Of a stretch of 64,000 bases of DNA, positions 19,829 to 29,363 are shown piece after piece. Each line of letters opens with the position of its first letter. The stretch's first letter is position 1. The position numbers were made by a program, and so were the translations under genes. The DNA is from Thalassospira sp. MCCC 1A01148. GTDB lineage: Bacteria > Pseudomonadota > Alphaproteobacteria > Rhodospirillales > Thalassospiraceae. The stretch lies in contig NZ_LPVZ01000012.1 of the NCBI RefSeq assembly GCF_001613795.1, forward strand, positions 372,001 to 436,000, in the 5' to 3' direction. The notes under the pieces are model-generated. The model saw nothing but the letters and a program-made list of their open reading frames with translations. It ran no database searches and was not told the origin of the DNA.

Positions 19829-20592
19829 GGGAATGCCTTCGTCAGTTTTTCAAACGTTTCATAATGGGTGAAATCAAGACTTATTGGTGTCACCGAAATA
19901 TTGCCCTGTTCGATGACACGCAGGTCCGCAGCTTTATCAGCTGGCAGTTCGGATTGAATGGCACCAATCCAATAATAAGGCTCGCCACGTGGATCAAGAC
20001 GTTCTGCAATATGGTCACCGATCTTGCGCTGCCCCTGCTTTGCAATTTTGACCTCTGCCCCGCCTTTGGCCTCGTGGTCAGGGAAGTTAACGTTGATCAA
20101 AACCCCTTTTGGCCATGTGGTGGTGACCAGGGTTGCAAGAACGTCCTTCAGGTACTTCTCGGCAATCGTCCAGTCGATCATCTCACCGGCAAAATACTGT
20201 GAGAACGCGACGGCCGGTACGTTCAGAAGAGTTGCCTCCATCGCCGCAGCGACCGTCCCTGAATAGGTCACGTCTTCACCAAGGTTCCCGCCACGGTTGA
20301 TCCCGGACAAGACGATGTCTGGCGGATTATCACGCATCACCTGTTGCAAGCCGAGCAAAATACAATCGGTCGGTGTACCGTCGACTGCAAAATGCCGTTC
20401 GTCGCGCTTATGAATGCGCAACGGACGTCGCAGGGTCAGGGAATGCCCTGCCCCGCTTTGCTCCATTGATGGTGCGATCACCCAGACATCATCCGAAAAC
20501 TCCCGCGCGAGCTGTTCTAGCAGCTTGATCCCGGGCGCGTCGATGCCATCATCATTGCTGATCAGGATACGGGCGTTGGTGAGGTCAAGCAT
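19825..20592 (-). CDS. surE: 5'/3'-nucleotidase SurE
   Basis: 255 residues. Metal-dependent phosphatase acting on nucleoside monophosphates and short polyphosphates. The N-terminal metal site ILISNDDGIDAPGI is intact, as are the VIAPSMEQSGAGHS loop and VLSGINRGGNLGEDVTYSGT. It begins 12 bases after serS and overlaps pcm by four bases, so serS-surE-pcm are co-transcribed. Confidence 0.97.
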   Translation of the reverse strand: MLDLTNARILISNDDGIDAPGIKLLEQLAREFSDDVWVIAPSMEQSGAGHSLTLRRPLRIHKRDERHFAVDGTPTDCILLGLQQVMRDNPPDIVLSGINRGGNLGEDVTYSGTVAAAMEATLLNVPAVAFSQYFAGEMIDWTIAEKYLKDVLATLVTTTWPKGVLINVNFPDHEAKGGAEVKIAKQGQRKIGDHIAERLDPRGEPYYWIGAIQSELPADKAADLRVIEQGNISVTPISLDFTHYETFEKLTKAFP

Positions 20593-20604
20593 GTCTGTTT
20601 CGTC

Positions 20605-21879
20605 CTAGCGCGCCGAAATGACCTCGATACCGCCCATATAGGGTTTGAGCGCATCCGGAACACGGATCGAACCATCAGCCTGCTGATAGTTTTCCATAAC
20701 CGCAATCAGGCAACGACCAACCGCAAGACCAGACCCGTTCAGGGTATGAACAAACTGGGTTTTCTTCTCGCCCGTCGCGCGATAGCGAGCGTTCATACGA
20801 CGTGCCTGGAAGTCACGGGTGTTCGAGCAAGACGAAATCTCGCGATACTTGCCCTGTCCGGGCAGCCAAACCTCGATGTCATAGGTTTTGGTCGCCGAGA
20901 AACCGATATCACCGGTGCAAAGGATCACAGTGCGATACGGCAGGCCAAGGCGCTCCAGAACCGTCTCGGCACAACGCGTCTTGCGGGTGAGTTCTTCGTC
21001 GGACTTTTCGGCTTCAACCACCGAAACCATTTCCACCTTCGAGAACTGGTGTTGACGGATCATGCCGCGGGTATCACGCCCGGCCGAGCCAGCCTCCGAG
21101 CGGAAGCACTGGGTTAGCGCAGTATAGCGCAGCGGCAACTTGGCCTGATCAACGATCTCGTCTGCCACCTGATTGGTCAGGGTGACTTCAGAGGTCGGAA
21201 TCAACCAGTAATCATTGGTCGTTTTGAAAAGATCTTCCGCAAATTTTGGCAGCTGACCGGTCCCAAAAACCGCATTGTCACGCACAAGCATCGGCGTGAT
21301 GGTTTCTTCGTAACCATGTTCGGTTGTGTGCAGATCGATCATGAACTGCGACAAGGCGCGTTCAAGCTTTGCCAAACCGCCACGCAGAATAACAAACCGC
21401 GAGCCCGAAAGCTTGGCCGCAGTTTCAAAATCCATCAGGCCCAGTTTCTCGCCGATTTCGAAATGTTCGAGCGGTTTGAAATCAAACTCACCTGGCGTCC
21501 CCCAGCGATTGACTTCGACATTATCGTCTTCGTCTTCGCCCACCGGGACTTCCGGATCCAGAACGTTCGGGAAAGAGGACAGCAAAAGATCAAGCTTGTC
21601 ATTCAGGGATGCCTGTCCATCTTCGGCTTCTTTGATCTTGTCCTTGAGCGTGGACATCTCGGCCATCAGGTCGTCGGCGTTTTCACCGTTCTTGCGCAGC
21701 TTTCCGATTTCACCGGAAATCACCTTGCGGCGGGCCAGCATTTCCTGATGTTCGGTCATCAGTTTACGCCGCTCTACGTCGATATCGATCAAACGCTGTG
21801 CGGTAACGTCCTGTTTGCGCGCAGTCATTGCTGCGTCAAAAGCCTCGGGATTTTCCCGAATCCATTTAATGTCGTGCAT
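20605..21879 (-). CDS. serS: Seryl-tRNA synthetase
   Basis: 424 residues, full length. Class II synthetase charging tRNA-Ser. The N-terminal coiled-coil arm (about 25-110, [18 protein letters not shown]) contacts the long variable arm of the tRNA. The catalytic core shows motif 2 ([20 protein letters not shown]), TSEVTLTN, and the motif 3 region [19 protein letters not shown]. It is followed by surE with a 12-base gap. Confidence 0.98.
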   Translation of the reverse strand: MHDIKWIRENPEAFDAAMTARKQDVTAQRLIDIDVERRKLMTEHQEMLARRKVISGEIGKLRKNGENADDLMAEMSTLKDKIKEAEDGQASLNDKLDLLLSSFPNVLDPEVPVGEDEDDNVEVNRWGTPGEFDFKPLEHFEIGEKLGLMDFETAAKLSGSRFVILRGGLAKLERALSQFMIDLHTTEHGYEETITPMLVRDNAVFGTGQLPKFAEDLFKTTNDYWLIPTSEVTLTNQVADEIVDQAKLPLRYTALTQCFRSEAGSAGRDTRGMIRQHQFSKVEMVSVVEAEKSDEELTRKTRCAETVLERLGLPYRTVILCTGDIGFSATKTYDIEVWLPGQGKYREISSCSNTRDFQARRMNARYRATGEKKTQFVHTLNGSGLAVGRCLIAVMENYQQADGSIRVPDALKPYMGGIEVISAR

Positions 21880-21923
21880 CTAACGGCACCCTGTCAGTCT
21901 ATCTATTTGTGGCTTTATACGAT

Positions 21924-21946
21924 GGGGTGGACACAAGGTCCACCCC
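21924..21946 (-). other. Strong hairpin between tatC and serS
   Basis: A perfect 9-bp stem GGGGTGGAC / GTCCACCCC with a five-base loop lies 33 bases after the tatC stop. There is no T run on the minus strand, so it may be a processing or mRNA-stability hairpin rather than an intrinsic terminator. Confidence 0.45.
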
Positions 21947-21979
21947 GTCAAATCGGACTGTTTTAGCGAGCATTTTCAA

Positions 21980-22984
21980 TCAACGCGCGTTGTTGAAATC
22001 ATCCTCGCCATCATCATTGTTCGACGGCCCGGACAATTTCGGTGCATCGCCATCATCATCAGAAGATCGGGTCAGAGATGACTGGCCATCATCATAGGAT
22101 GCAGCCGCCTCACCTTGCGCATCGACACTTTCCTGGGCTGTTGCCACTGTTGTGCCGGTTGACGCCTGTGCTTCTTCACCGTCATCAGATTCCGCTTCAT
22201 CTTCATCGTCTTCGTCATCCTCGGCGTTGGCCTTTGCGCGCTTGCGCTCGGAAACCCGCGCCATGACGATCGAAATCTCGTAAAGAATGATGATCGGGAT
22301 CCCCAGACCAATCTGTGAAATCAGGTCCGGCGGTGTCAGAACCGCTGCAAAGCCAAACGCAATCACAATCGCGTATTTGCGACGTCGCGCCAAGCCATCA
22401 GCGGTCACGATTCCGGCGCGCGCCATCAAGGTCAGAAGAACTGGCAACTGGAAGCAAAGCCCAAAGGCAAAGATCAGCTTCATCACCAGCGACAAATATT
22501 CGCCCACTTTGGCTTCGAGCTGGATCGCCAGATTGGCTGCGCCACCCGCCTGTTCGAAGCTCAGGAAGAACTTCCAGGCCAGCGGCATGATCAGGTAATA
22601 GACCAGTGCACCGCCCATCAGGAACAGCACCGGGGTCGCAAACAGGAACGGCATGAAAGCCGAACGTTCGTTCTTATACAGACCCGGCGCAACAAACGCC
22701 CAGAATTGACCAAGGAATACCGGTGCTGACACAAAGCAAGCCGCAAAGAACGATACCTTGACGTAGGTGAAGAACACCTCGGTCAAGGCCGTATAGATCA
22801 TGCGCCGATCCGGGCCCATGATGTCGGCAAGCGGTCGCACGAGGAAGCCGTAGATATCCTCGACGAAGTAGTAGCAGACACCAAATGTAATAAACAGTGC
22901 AAGAACCGCCCAGGTCAGACGGTTTCTCAGCTCGATCAGATGCTCCATGATCGGCATCTGTCTGTCATGCGATTGCATGTTCAC
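21980..22984 (-). CDS. tatC: Sec-independent (twin-arginine) translocase subunit TatC
   Basis: 334 residues. TatC is the six-helix inner-membrane receptor for twin-arginine signal peptides. The N-terminal MEHLIELRNRLTWAV and the FFTYVKVSFFAACFVSAPVF region are typical. The six helices end near residue 240, and an unusually long Asp/Glu/Ser-rich tail of about 85 residues follows (for example EDDEDDEDEAESDDGEE). The GTG start forms a GTGA overlap with the tatB stop; an ATG two codons later is possible. It is the last gene of tatABC. Confidence 0.96.
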   Translation of the reverse strand: MNMQSHDRQMPIMEHLIELRNRLTWAVLALFITFGVCYYFVEDIYGFLVRPLADIMGPDRRMIYTALTEVFFTYVKVSFFAACFVSAPVFLGQFWAFVAPGLYKNERSAFMPFLFATPVLFLMGGALVYYLIMPLAWKFFLSFEQAGGAANLAIQLEAKVGEYLSLVMKLIFAFGLCFQLPVLLTLMARAGIVTADGLARRRKYAIVIAFGFAAVLTPPDLISQIGLGIPIIILYEISIVMARVSERKRAKANAEDDEDDEDEAESDDGEEAQASTGTTVATAQESVDAQGEAAASYDDGQSSLTRSSDDDGDAPKLSGPSNNDDGEDDFNNAR

Positions 22985-23379
22985 GCCTGGTTCTCCGGCT
23001 GATCTTTTTTCTTGCTCTCATCTGCGGACTTTCCAGCCGTGGTCTTCGCCGGTTTCGCAGGAACATCCGCCTTTGCGGCGGGCTTGTCTGCGGTCGGTTT
23101 TGCCTCGGTCTTTTTCTCGTCGCTTTTGGGGCTTGAGATTTTGTTCTCGAGGAAGTCGGTCGGGTTGCTGTGCGAACTGTTGACCTGCTTGCGCAGATCA
23201 TCAAGCTCCGCCTCGCGGATGATGTCATCAATTCCGCTTTGGAACTCGCGCGCCATTCCGCGCACTTTTTTCCAGTAACCCGCCAATTTATACAGCAGAT
23301 GCGGTAGCTCTTTGGGGCCGACGACAAAGAGTGCGACGACGGCCACAAGAGCCATTTCGGTCCAGCCGATATCAAACAT
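22981..23379 (-). CDS. tatB: Sec-independent translocase subunit TatB
   Basis: 132 residues. One N-terminal membrane helix (IGWTEMALVAVVALFVVGP) with the TatB hinge GPKELPHLLYKLAGYW, then an amphipathic helix ending in REAELDDLRKQV. A Lys/Ala/Pro-rich tail follows. TatB with TatC forms the substrate-binding unit of the Tat machine. It lies between tatA and tatC and overlaps tatC by four bases. Confidence 0.95.
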   Translation of the reverse strand: MFDIGWTEMALVAVVALFVVGPKELPHLLYKLAGYWKKVRGMAREFQSGIDDIIREAELDDLRKQVNSSHSNPTDFLENKISSPKSDEKKTEAKPTADKPAAKADVPAKPAKTTAGKSADESKKKDQPENQA

Positions 23380-23414
23380 ATGACACGCCTATCTGAAGGA
23401 AATCCGACAGACGA

Positions 23415-23654
23415 TCAGGATTTCACAGAATCCTTCTCATTATCCTTGCTCTCGGAAGAAACCGATGCAGAGGTCGTGTTTTCGATGGTCTTGGCCGAAG
23501 CGCTCGCATCCTGTTCTTCTTTTTCATTGATGCCCGCTTTGAAGCTCTTGATCCCTTTGCCCATGTCGCCCATGACTTTCGGCAATTTGCCAGCGCCAAA
23601 GATGATCAGGACAATCGCAAGAATCAGAACGATTTGCCAAACGCCAATACCCAT
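23415..23654 (-). CDS. tatA: Sec-independent translocase subunit TatA
   Basis: 79 residues. The N-terminal helix (GVWQIVLILAIVLIIFGAGK) and amphipathic LPKVMGDMGKGIKSFKAGI are the TatA signature. The protein oligomerises to let folded Tat substrates cross the inner membrane. The tail is Ser/Glu/Lys-rich. GGAG precedes the ATG. It is first of tatABC, 35 bases before tatB. Confidence 0.96.
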   Translation of the reverse strand: MGIGVWQIVLILAIVLIIFGAGKLPKVMGDMGKGIKSFKAGINEKEEQDASASAKTIENTTSASVSSESKDNEKDSVKS

Positions 23655-23827
23655 AACTTAAATCTCCAAAGATCCATTCTGCCTTCCGGCGACTTGCCCG
23701 GATAATGGCAGAAAGCCCCCCACTGTGCAATGCGACGGTTGGTTAATAACCGTGCACGACAAAATGCTTGTTAAACTTGCGTCGTTGCACTCGTCGGAGC
23801 CGCTAAAACCCCGATCGCTGCAACGCA

Positions 23828-24871
23828 TCAAGTCATAGGAAACACGAAGGTCATCTCGGGATCAAGCGTTATAGCGACAGAGGGCTGATTAATCGGCGAA
23901 AGACGCCGTGGCACCCGTGCGTGAATATGGTCGCCCGCCTCGAGTGTCAGGTGAACCAGGTTGACTTCGCCAAGAACGCGCACAGCATCCACGTTGGCCA
24001 AAACGTCATGCCCGTTCAGTGCTTCGGCGATATGAAGACCTTCTGGCCGAATCAAAACTTCGACATCGGTGCCATTTTCAATCTCGTCGGCATGTATCGC
24101 CCCAAATGGCGTCGCCACCTTGCCATTCGCAACAGTTCCGGAAAACCTGTTCACTTCGCCAAAGAATGACGCCACGAAGCGGTTTTCAGGGCGGAAATAA
24201 AGCGTTTCAGGGGTACCGTCCTGCATGATCTGCCCTTCATTCATAATGATGATCCGGTCCGCCATATACATGGCTTCCTGTGGGTCATGGGTCACCATGA
24301 CGGTCGCAATCCCGGCATCCTTGAGCACATGCAAGGTGGTATCGCGCAAATCTGCGCGCCGCGCCACATCAAGTCCCGAAAACGGTTCATCAAGCAACAT
24401 GATCCGGGGTTTCGGGGCCAAGGCACGTGCCAGGGCGATGCGCTGTTGTTGCCCACCGGAAAGCTCGTGGGGATAGGCATTCAGATATTCCGACATGCCG
24501 ACCTGATCAAGCGCCGCTGCAATCGCATTCGTCCGGTCTGCTTCACTGAAATGACGCAGGCCAAAACCGATATTTTTCGCGACGTTTAGATGGGGGAACA
24601 AGGCATAGTCCTGAAACACCATGCCGACACCCCGCTTTTCCGGTTCTACATAGCCACCGGGTTCCGCGACGATGTGGTTGTCGACCGCAATTTCACCGAC
24701 CTGCAGCTTTTCAAGACCTGCGGCCAGTCTAAGCGCAGTGGTCTTACCGCATCCGGACGGTCCCAGAAGGCACACCAGTTCGCCGGGTGCTACATCGAAA
24801 CTGATATCGCGCAACACGCGGTTCTCACCAAACAGGTGCGATACATGCGACATCTTCAAGCCGTCGGTCAT
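23828..24871 (-). CDS. ABC transporter ATP-binding protein (FbpC/PotA-like)
   Basis: 347 residues from the ATG at 24871, preceded by AAGAAGAG; the frame is open for 32 codons upstream but those residues are not family-like. Walker A GPSGCGKTT is at 37-45, followed by the Q-loop VFQDYALFPHL, signature LSGGQQQRIALARAL, Walker B IMLLDEPFSGLD, the His-switch VTHDPQEAMYMADRI and a C-terminal TOBE region. This layout is that of the iron(III)/spermidine/sulfate importer ATPases. No permease or binding protein is next to it: it sits alone between tatA and scpB, so its partners and substrate must be encoded elsewhere. Confidence 0.88.
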   Translation of the reverse strand: MTDGLKMSHVSHLFGENRVLRDISFDVAPGELVCLLGPSGCGKTTALRLAAGLEKLQVGEIAVDNHIVAEPGGYVEPEKRGVGMVFQDYALFPHLNVAKNIGFGLRHFSEADRTNAIAAALDQVGMSEYLNAYPHELSGGQQQRIALARALAPKPRIMLLDEPFSGLDVARRADLRDTTLHVLKDAGIATVMVTHDPQEAMYMADRIIIMNEGQIMQDGTPETLYFRPENRFVASFFGEVNRFSGTVANGKVATPFGAIHADEIENGTDVEVLIRPEGLHIAEALNGHDVLANVDAVRVLGEVNLVHLTLEAGDHIHARVPRRLSPINQPSVAITLDPEMTFVFPMT

Positions 24872-24976
24872 CGGGTACTCTTCTTGCAACAGGGAGCGAA
24901 CACTTGCAGGTGCAAATGATTTGCGAAATCTTTCGGGGAACTTAAGGTCCCTGAACGCACGATGCAAGAAGATGGA

Positions 24977-25822
24977 TCAATTGGTTTCCTGATCCTGCGC
25001 GTCAAACGGGTCGTTTTCCGCGCCCATCCCATCGCTCTGATCAGTTTCAACCTCCTCGACTGCCCTGCCCGGCTTCTTTTCATCTGCGTCGAGCAGATTT
25101 GGATTATCCGAGTAGATCGTTTCATCCAGATCGTCGAGATTACGGGTGGTAAGTGCCTCTTCGACCACAGAATCGGTCACCTCGCCGTCATCGACCAGGT
25201 CAGGCAATGCTTCGTCATCGGAATTCGCGCCATAGCGGCCCATGCCCGGACGACTATCAAGCAAACCAGCCGCTTTGAGGTCGGCAAGCCCCGGAAGATC
25301 ATCTCGGCTCTCAAGGCCAAAATGATCAAGGAAATTATCCGTCGTTGCCCAAAGTACCGGACGCCCCGGAACGCGTTTGCGGCCGCGTGGCCGGATCCAT
25401 TTGGATTCAAGCAGGATGTCGAGCGTACCCTTGGAAAGGGCTACACCACGGATTTCTTCGATCTCGGATCGGGTCACCGGTTCGTGATAGGCAATGATCG
25501 CCAAGGTTTCCAAGGTTGCTCTGGTGAGTTTTTTGGCTTTCTCGACCTCAATATGCAGGTCCCCGGCCAGATCAACAGCAGTACGGAATGCCCATTTATC
25601 GCCGATCTGCTTTAAGTTTACACCACGTGGTGCATAGGTCTCGGCAATCGCATTCATGATTGCGCCGATATCAGTGCCCTCCGGCAGGCGCGCCGCAATC
25701 ACCCGTTCACTGACCGGTTCGGCAGAGGCGAACAAAACAGCCTCAACAATACGAATATGTTGAAAGTCAATCTCCGGTCCGGATTCGACGCCTTCGATTT
25801 CAAGCTGCGTTTCTTCGTTCAT
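24977..25822 (-). CDS. scpB: Segregation and condensation protein B
   Basis: 281 residues. ScpB dimers bind ScpA and the SMC ATPase in the condensin complex that organises and segregates the chromosome. Two winged-helix units cover about 20-190 (IRIVEAVLFASAEPVSE, LIPxG-type IIAYHEPVTRSEIEEIRGV, LLESKWIRPRGRKRVPGRPVLWATT). The acidic tail of about 80 residues (DDEALPDLVDDGE) is longer than in many homologues. It starts 18 bases after scpA. Confidence 0.95.
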   Translation of the reverse strand: MNEETQLEIEGVESGPEIDFQHIRIVEAVLFASAEPVSERVIAARLPEGTDIGAIMNAIAETYAPRGVNLKQIGDKWAFRTAVDLAGDLHIEVEKAKKLTRATLETLAIIAYHEPVTRSEIEEIRGVALSKGTLDILLESKWIRPRGRKRVPGRPVLWATTDNFLDHFGLESRDDLPGLADLKAAGLLDSRPGMGRYGANSDDEALPDLVDDGEVTDSVVEEALTTRNLDDLDETIYSDNPNLLDADEKKPGRAVEEVETDQSDGMGAENDPFDAQDQETN

Positions 25823-25840
25823 TGAGTGCCCCTGCCCAAC

Positions 25841-26710
25841 TTATTTCTTAAACGTGTCTGCGTCATAGTCATAGTTGCGCGGTAAATCCCCTTCCCGCGC
25901 AGTCTGTGGAGATCGCAGCAGAATCGGCCCAAAGGTTTCTTCTTGTGAAATTTCCAATTCGCCGTCTCGGCACATCTCAAGACTTGCGACAAAGTGCGCA
26001 GCCAAAGCCGAGCGGGCCTTGAGTGGCGTACCCAAGCCACGCGGCATGAATTCAAGCAGCTTTGTCCATGTTGGAACGACGCGCCGACCAAACAGATCGC
26101 GCAAACGCTGAATGGCATCGTCCATGGCGTAAAGATCAAACGCCTCAATCTCGAGCGTTTTACTTTCCGATGTCAGCATGATCTGCGCATAGGCCTTCAG
26201 CAAATCATACAGCGACGCGTCATAAACTGATGCTGTCGTAACACGAACTTCTTCCGGGTCGCCGCGCCCAAAGAAATCACGCCCCAAATTGGGCCGTTCC
26301 AGAAGCTTGTCGCCCGCCGCTTTCATTGCCTCAAGACGCTTAAGCTGGAAAGCAAGAAGTTCCGCCATTTCCTCGGCGCTGAGCTCTTCCTCGTCATTTT
26401 CCTGCTTGGGCAGCAACAGGCGGGACTTCAGATAGGCAAGCCAAGCGGCCATCACCAAATAGTCGGCTGCAAGTTCAAGGCGCAAACCCTGTGCCGTGCT
26501 AATAAATTCGAGATATTGTTCCGCAAGATCAAGGATGGAGATCTTGATGATGTCGACCTTTTGGTCGCGTGCCAGTTCAAGCAGGACATCCAATGGCCCC
26601 TCGAAACCGTCCAGATCAAGAATCAGGCGTTCGGCAAGGCTCGGCCCATCGTCGACCGGTTTCTTGTCGAACACATCATCTGGAATTTCGAATTCGAACT
26701 GGTCTGCCAT
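25841..26710 (-). CDS. scpA: Segregation and condensation protein A
   Basis: 289 residues. ScpA is the kleisin that bridges the SMC heads. The N-terminal helical domain begins LILDLDGFEGPLDVLLELARDQKVDI, the defining family motif, followed by YLVMAAWLAYLKSRLLLP. The C-terminal winged helix contains FVASLEMCRDGELEISQEETF. It is co-transcribed with the S2P protease upstream (31-base gap) and scpB downstream. Confidence 0.96.
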   Translation of the reverse strand: MADQFEFEIPDDVFDKKPVDDGPSLAERLILDLDGFEGPLDVLLELARDQKVDIIKISILDLAEQYLEFISTAQGLRLELAADYLVMAAWLAYLKSRLLLPKQENDEEELSAEEMAELLAFQLKRLEAMKAAGDKLLERPNLGRDFFGRGDPEEVRVTTASVYDASLYDLLKAYAQIMLTSESKTLEIEAFDLYAMDDAIQRLRDLFGRRVVPTWTKLLEFMPRGLGTPLKARSALAAHFVASLEMCRDGELEISQEETFGPILLRSPQTAREGDLPRNYDYDADTFKK

Positions 26711-26741
26711 TTATCCCCGATCATCCCCCGTATATCGGCGT

Positions 26742-27425
26742 TCAGGCAAATATATCTGCCAGAAGCCTCACCAGTGCATTTGCCGGTTCAAGAACCAACC
26801 ACTGGAATACCGGCAGGTCGATGCCAAGCTGCGTTGTCACATAGGGCAGCAGAAAGACCAAGCCGATCAAGATGATCATGCCGGTTTTTTCCATACGCGC
26901 CAAGACCCGCGCAACCGGCATTGGTGAAATCGCTGTCAAAACCCGCCCACCATCAAGCGGCGGAATTGGCAGCATATTGAAGACCGCCAGGATGCAATTC
27001 AGCCAAAGTGACTGATTAAGCATGGTGGAAAGCCAGTCATTGACCGCCGGAGAGAAGCTTGGCAGCCAAACCAGTAGCAGGATGGATGCAACGGCAAGTG
27101 CAACGTTTGTCGCCGGACCGGCAATCGCGACGCCGATCACTCCCAAACGTTGCGGATGCAGGCGATGAAATGCCACTGGTACCGGTTTCGCATAGCCAAA
27201 CAGAAACGGTGCTGCTGTCACCAACAGCAAACCCGGGATAAGGACGGTGCCGACCGGGTCAATGTGCCGGATGGGGTTCAAACTCAGTCGGCCCATCCGT
27301 TGCGCGGTGTCATCGCCAAACAATTTCGCGGCAAAACCATGCGCAGCTTCGTGCAAGGTCACGGCAAGCAGAACCGGAATAATCCACGTCGTTGCCGAGA
27401 TGATCAGGTCAATCGTGTCATTCAC
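26742..27425 (-). CDS. Site-2 protease family (M50) membrane metalloprotease
   Basis: 227 residues. An intramembrane zinc protease with the HEAAH motif (His25, Glu26, His29) in the first membrane helix and the third-ligand motif NMLPIPPLDGGRVL in a later helix. About five to six hydrophobic helices are present. It is a minimal member without PDZ or CBS domains, unlike RseP. The GTG start overlaps the nagZ stop as GTGA. The substrate is unknown; its position between nagZ and scpA is conserved in alphaproteobacteria. Confidence 0.9.
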   Translation of the reverse strand: MNDTIDLIISATTWIIPVLLAVTLHEAAHGFAAKLFGDDTAQRMGRLSLNPIRHIDPVGTVLIPGLLLVTAAPFLFGYAKPVPVAFHRLHPQRLGVIGVAIAGPATNVALAVASILLLVWLPSFSPAVNDWLSTMLNQSLWLNCILAVFNMLPIPPLDGGRVLTAISPMPVARVLARMEKTGMIILIGLVFLLPYVTTQLGIDLPVFQWLVLEPANALVRLLADIFA

Positions 27426-28507
27426 TTCTGATCATCTCCTGCCGACCAGACCGGTGCCAGAAGTGTCGCCAGACGCACCTGCCAATCGGCGACCTGGGTG
27501 CCGTCCGGCACATCGGCCTTAAAGGTCGCGATCTGGTTGGTAAAGGTCTGAGCGCGTTGCAAAGAACTGCCCGACAGAAGCGGCGCCATGGAGACAACCT
27601 CTTCCATCTCGGTGCGCTTGCCATTGCAATGAAGTGCGATGTCGCATCCGGCTCGCAGGCACTCATGCGTGCGGCTGGCGATTGAACCACCAAGGGCTTC
27701 CATCGACAGATCATCACTGATCAGAAGGTTTTCAAAGCCGATTTCACCGCGAATAACGTCTTCAATGACCTTGGGCGATACTGTGCCGGGGCGCTGATCG
27801 TCAATGGCCGTAAACAGCAGGTGAGCCGACATCGCAGCCAACACATCCTTCATCTGCGCAAACGGCGCAAAATCAAACTCGGAAAGCGTATCGCGCGATA
27901 CGCTGACAATTGGCAAATCCTTGTGGCTGTCGACTGTTGCCCGGCCATGACCCGGAATATGTTTGATGATCGGGGCAATGCCACCATCCAGAAGGCCAGC
28001 CGCCACGGCACTGGCGAGCATGACCACCTTACCGACCTCGGCGCCATACGACCGGTCCCCGATAACGTCACTCATACCTGGCAGGCGCAGATCAAGAACC
28101 GGCGCACAGGTCGTATTGAACCCGGCTTCGCGCAGGTCCATGGCCATCAGGCGTGTATTGGTATAGGCCGCTTCGCGGGCATCATCTGGATTGCGATCAA
28201 ACAGATCCCCGAATGCGCCAGCAGGCGCAATATGGCGCCAGTGCGGCGGCTTCAGCCGCATCACACGCCCGCCTTCCTGATCAACCAGAATGGGAACGTT
28301 GCTGTTGCCAACCGTTTCACGCAGCGCATCGGTTAGCGCACGTACTTGGTCATGATCTTTAACGTTACGGGCAAACAGAATGAAACCAAACGGATCAGCT
28401 TCGCGCAGAAAACCTTTTTCCCAATTGCCAAGCTCCGTCCCGGCAATCCCAAGAATACAGGCACGTGGCTTTTTGACTTCAAGGCCGGACAATGAGGCAC
28501 CCCACAC
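27422..28507 (-). CDS. nagZ: Beta-N-acetylhexosaminidase NagZ (GH3)
   Basis: 361 residues. Cytoplasmic hydrolase that removes GlcNAc from anhydro-muropeptides during peptidoglycan recycling. GH3 landmarks are FILFARNV, VDQEGGRVMRL, the catalytic-dyad loop KHIPGHGRATVDSH and the nucleophile Asp in ISDDLSMEAL. The product feeds nagA chemistry. The GTG start lies inside the end of the upstream SPOR gene (29-base overlap); a start a few codons later would reduce the overlap. Confidence 0.95.
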   Translation of the reverse strand: MWGASLSGLEVKKPRACILGIAGTELGNWEKGFLREADPFGFILFARNVKDHDQVRALTDALRETVGNSNVPILVDQEGGRVMRLKPPHWRHIAPAGAFGDLFDRNPDDAREAAYTNTRLMAMDLREAGFNTTCAPVLDLRLPGMSDVIGDRSYGAEVGKVVMLASAVAAGLLDGGIAPIIKHIPGHGRATVDSHKDLPIVSVSRDTLSEFDFAPFAQMKDVLAAMSAHLLFTAIDDQRPGTVSPKVIEDVIRGEIGFENLLISDDLSMEALGGSIASRTHECLRAGCDIALHCNGKRTEMEEVVSMAPLLSGSSLQRAQTFTNQIATFKADVPDGTQVADWQVRLATLLAPVWSAGDDQK

Positions 28508-29360
28508 TGCGTTCTTTCAGATCTGCACAAAGCTTTTCGGCGGCACCTGCATCGCCAAGTGGGCCCGCCTGCAACCGATAGAAGACACCTTTTCCTTCGA
28601 TATCAATACGTTGCACAAACATTTCAAGGTTGCCAAGCAAGTCTTTGTTTTTCGACGATAACCGCTTCCACTCTGCCGCAGCACCCGCTTCTTCACGTAC
28701 CGATGCAAGTTGAACACGAAATGCCCCCGCGTCTGCTACTTCTTGTTCGGCAGGCGCCGGTTCTTCTTTGGCTGCTTCCACCTGTTCGGCGGCCGCGGTT
28801 TCATTGGTCCGGCTTTTGGCGGCTGCAACCGCTTTTTCGGCGTCGGTCAGATCCGGCTCGTCGATTTCCGGTGCTTCAACGACTGTATCAGCAGCTAGGC
28901 CTTGCGACTCTTGCACCTGTTGGACGGTTTCTTCCATCGATGATTCTTCAACTGTTTCAGTCGTTTCATCATCCCCCTGTGCCTTCGCGGTCGGCACAGC
29001 TTCTGGCGCGCGTGGCATGTCCGGCAATTCCTGCAAAACCACATTTGCGTCCGGATCGACATCGCTTAGCTGATCGTAAACAGTCGTTTCGCGATGCGGA
29101 ACCTCCATGCCACCCGGATCTTCCGGGCGGATCTTGATCGGTGATGGATCAGGCAAAAGGATCGGCAAATTGCCGTCATCCTGAATTGGCTGCCCCTGAT
29201 TGTAAAACCAGTAACCTGCCCCACCCAGCGCACCACCGATAACGACAAGACCAAGAAACACGGTCGCAAGCCCTTTGATCATGCTTTTGCCAGCGGGCTT
29301 TTCTGATCCGTAATGATCGGCGCGCTCTGCATGAAGGTCGGAACCGTGTTCTTCGCTCAT
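28479..29360 (-). CDS. SPOR-domain membrane protein
   Basis: 293 residues. A cytoplasmic N-terminus of about 28 residues precedes one membrane helix (GLATVFLGLVVIGGALGGAGYWF). A long periplasmic Pro/Glu/Ala/Thr-rich linker follows, then a C-terminal SPOR domain (about 215-293: FRVQLASVREEAGAAAEWKRL, YRLQAGPLGDAGAAEKLCADL). SPOR domains bind denuded septal glycan, so a role at the division site is likely. It is three bases after argS and overlaps nagZ. Confidence 0.9.
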   Translation of the reverse strand: MSEEHGSDLHAERADHYGSEKPAGKSMIKGLATVFLGLVVIGGALGGAGYWFYNQGQPIQDDGNLPILLPDPSPIKIRPEDPGGMEVPHRETTVYDQLSDVDPDANVVLQELPDMPRAPEAVPTAKAQGDDETTETVEESSMEETVQQVQESQGLAADTVVEAPEIDEPDLTDAEKAVAAAKSRTNETAAAEQVEAAKEEPAPAEQEVADAGAFRVQLASVREEAGAAAEWKRLSSKNKDLLGNLEMFVQRIDIEGKGVFYRLQAGPLGDAGAAEKLCADLKERSVGCLIVRP

Positions 29361-29363
29361 ATC

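Noticed and set aside
24962-25615. 217-codon open frame on the plus strand opposite scpB
   Set aside because: Antisense to scpB, with no ribosome site or domain.
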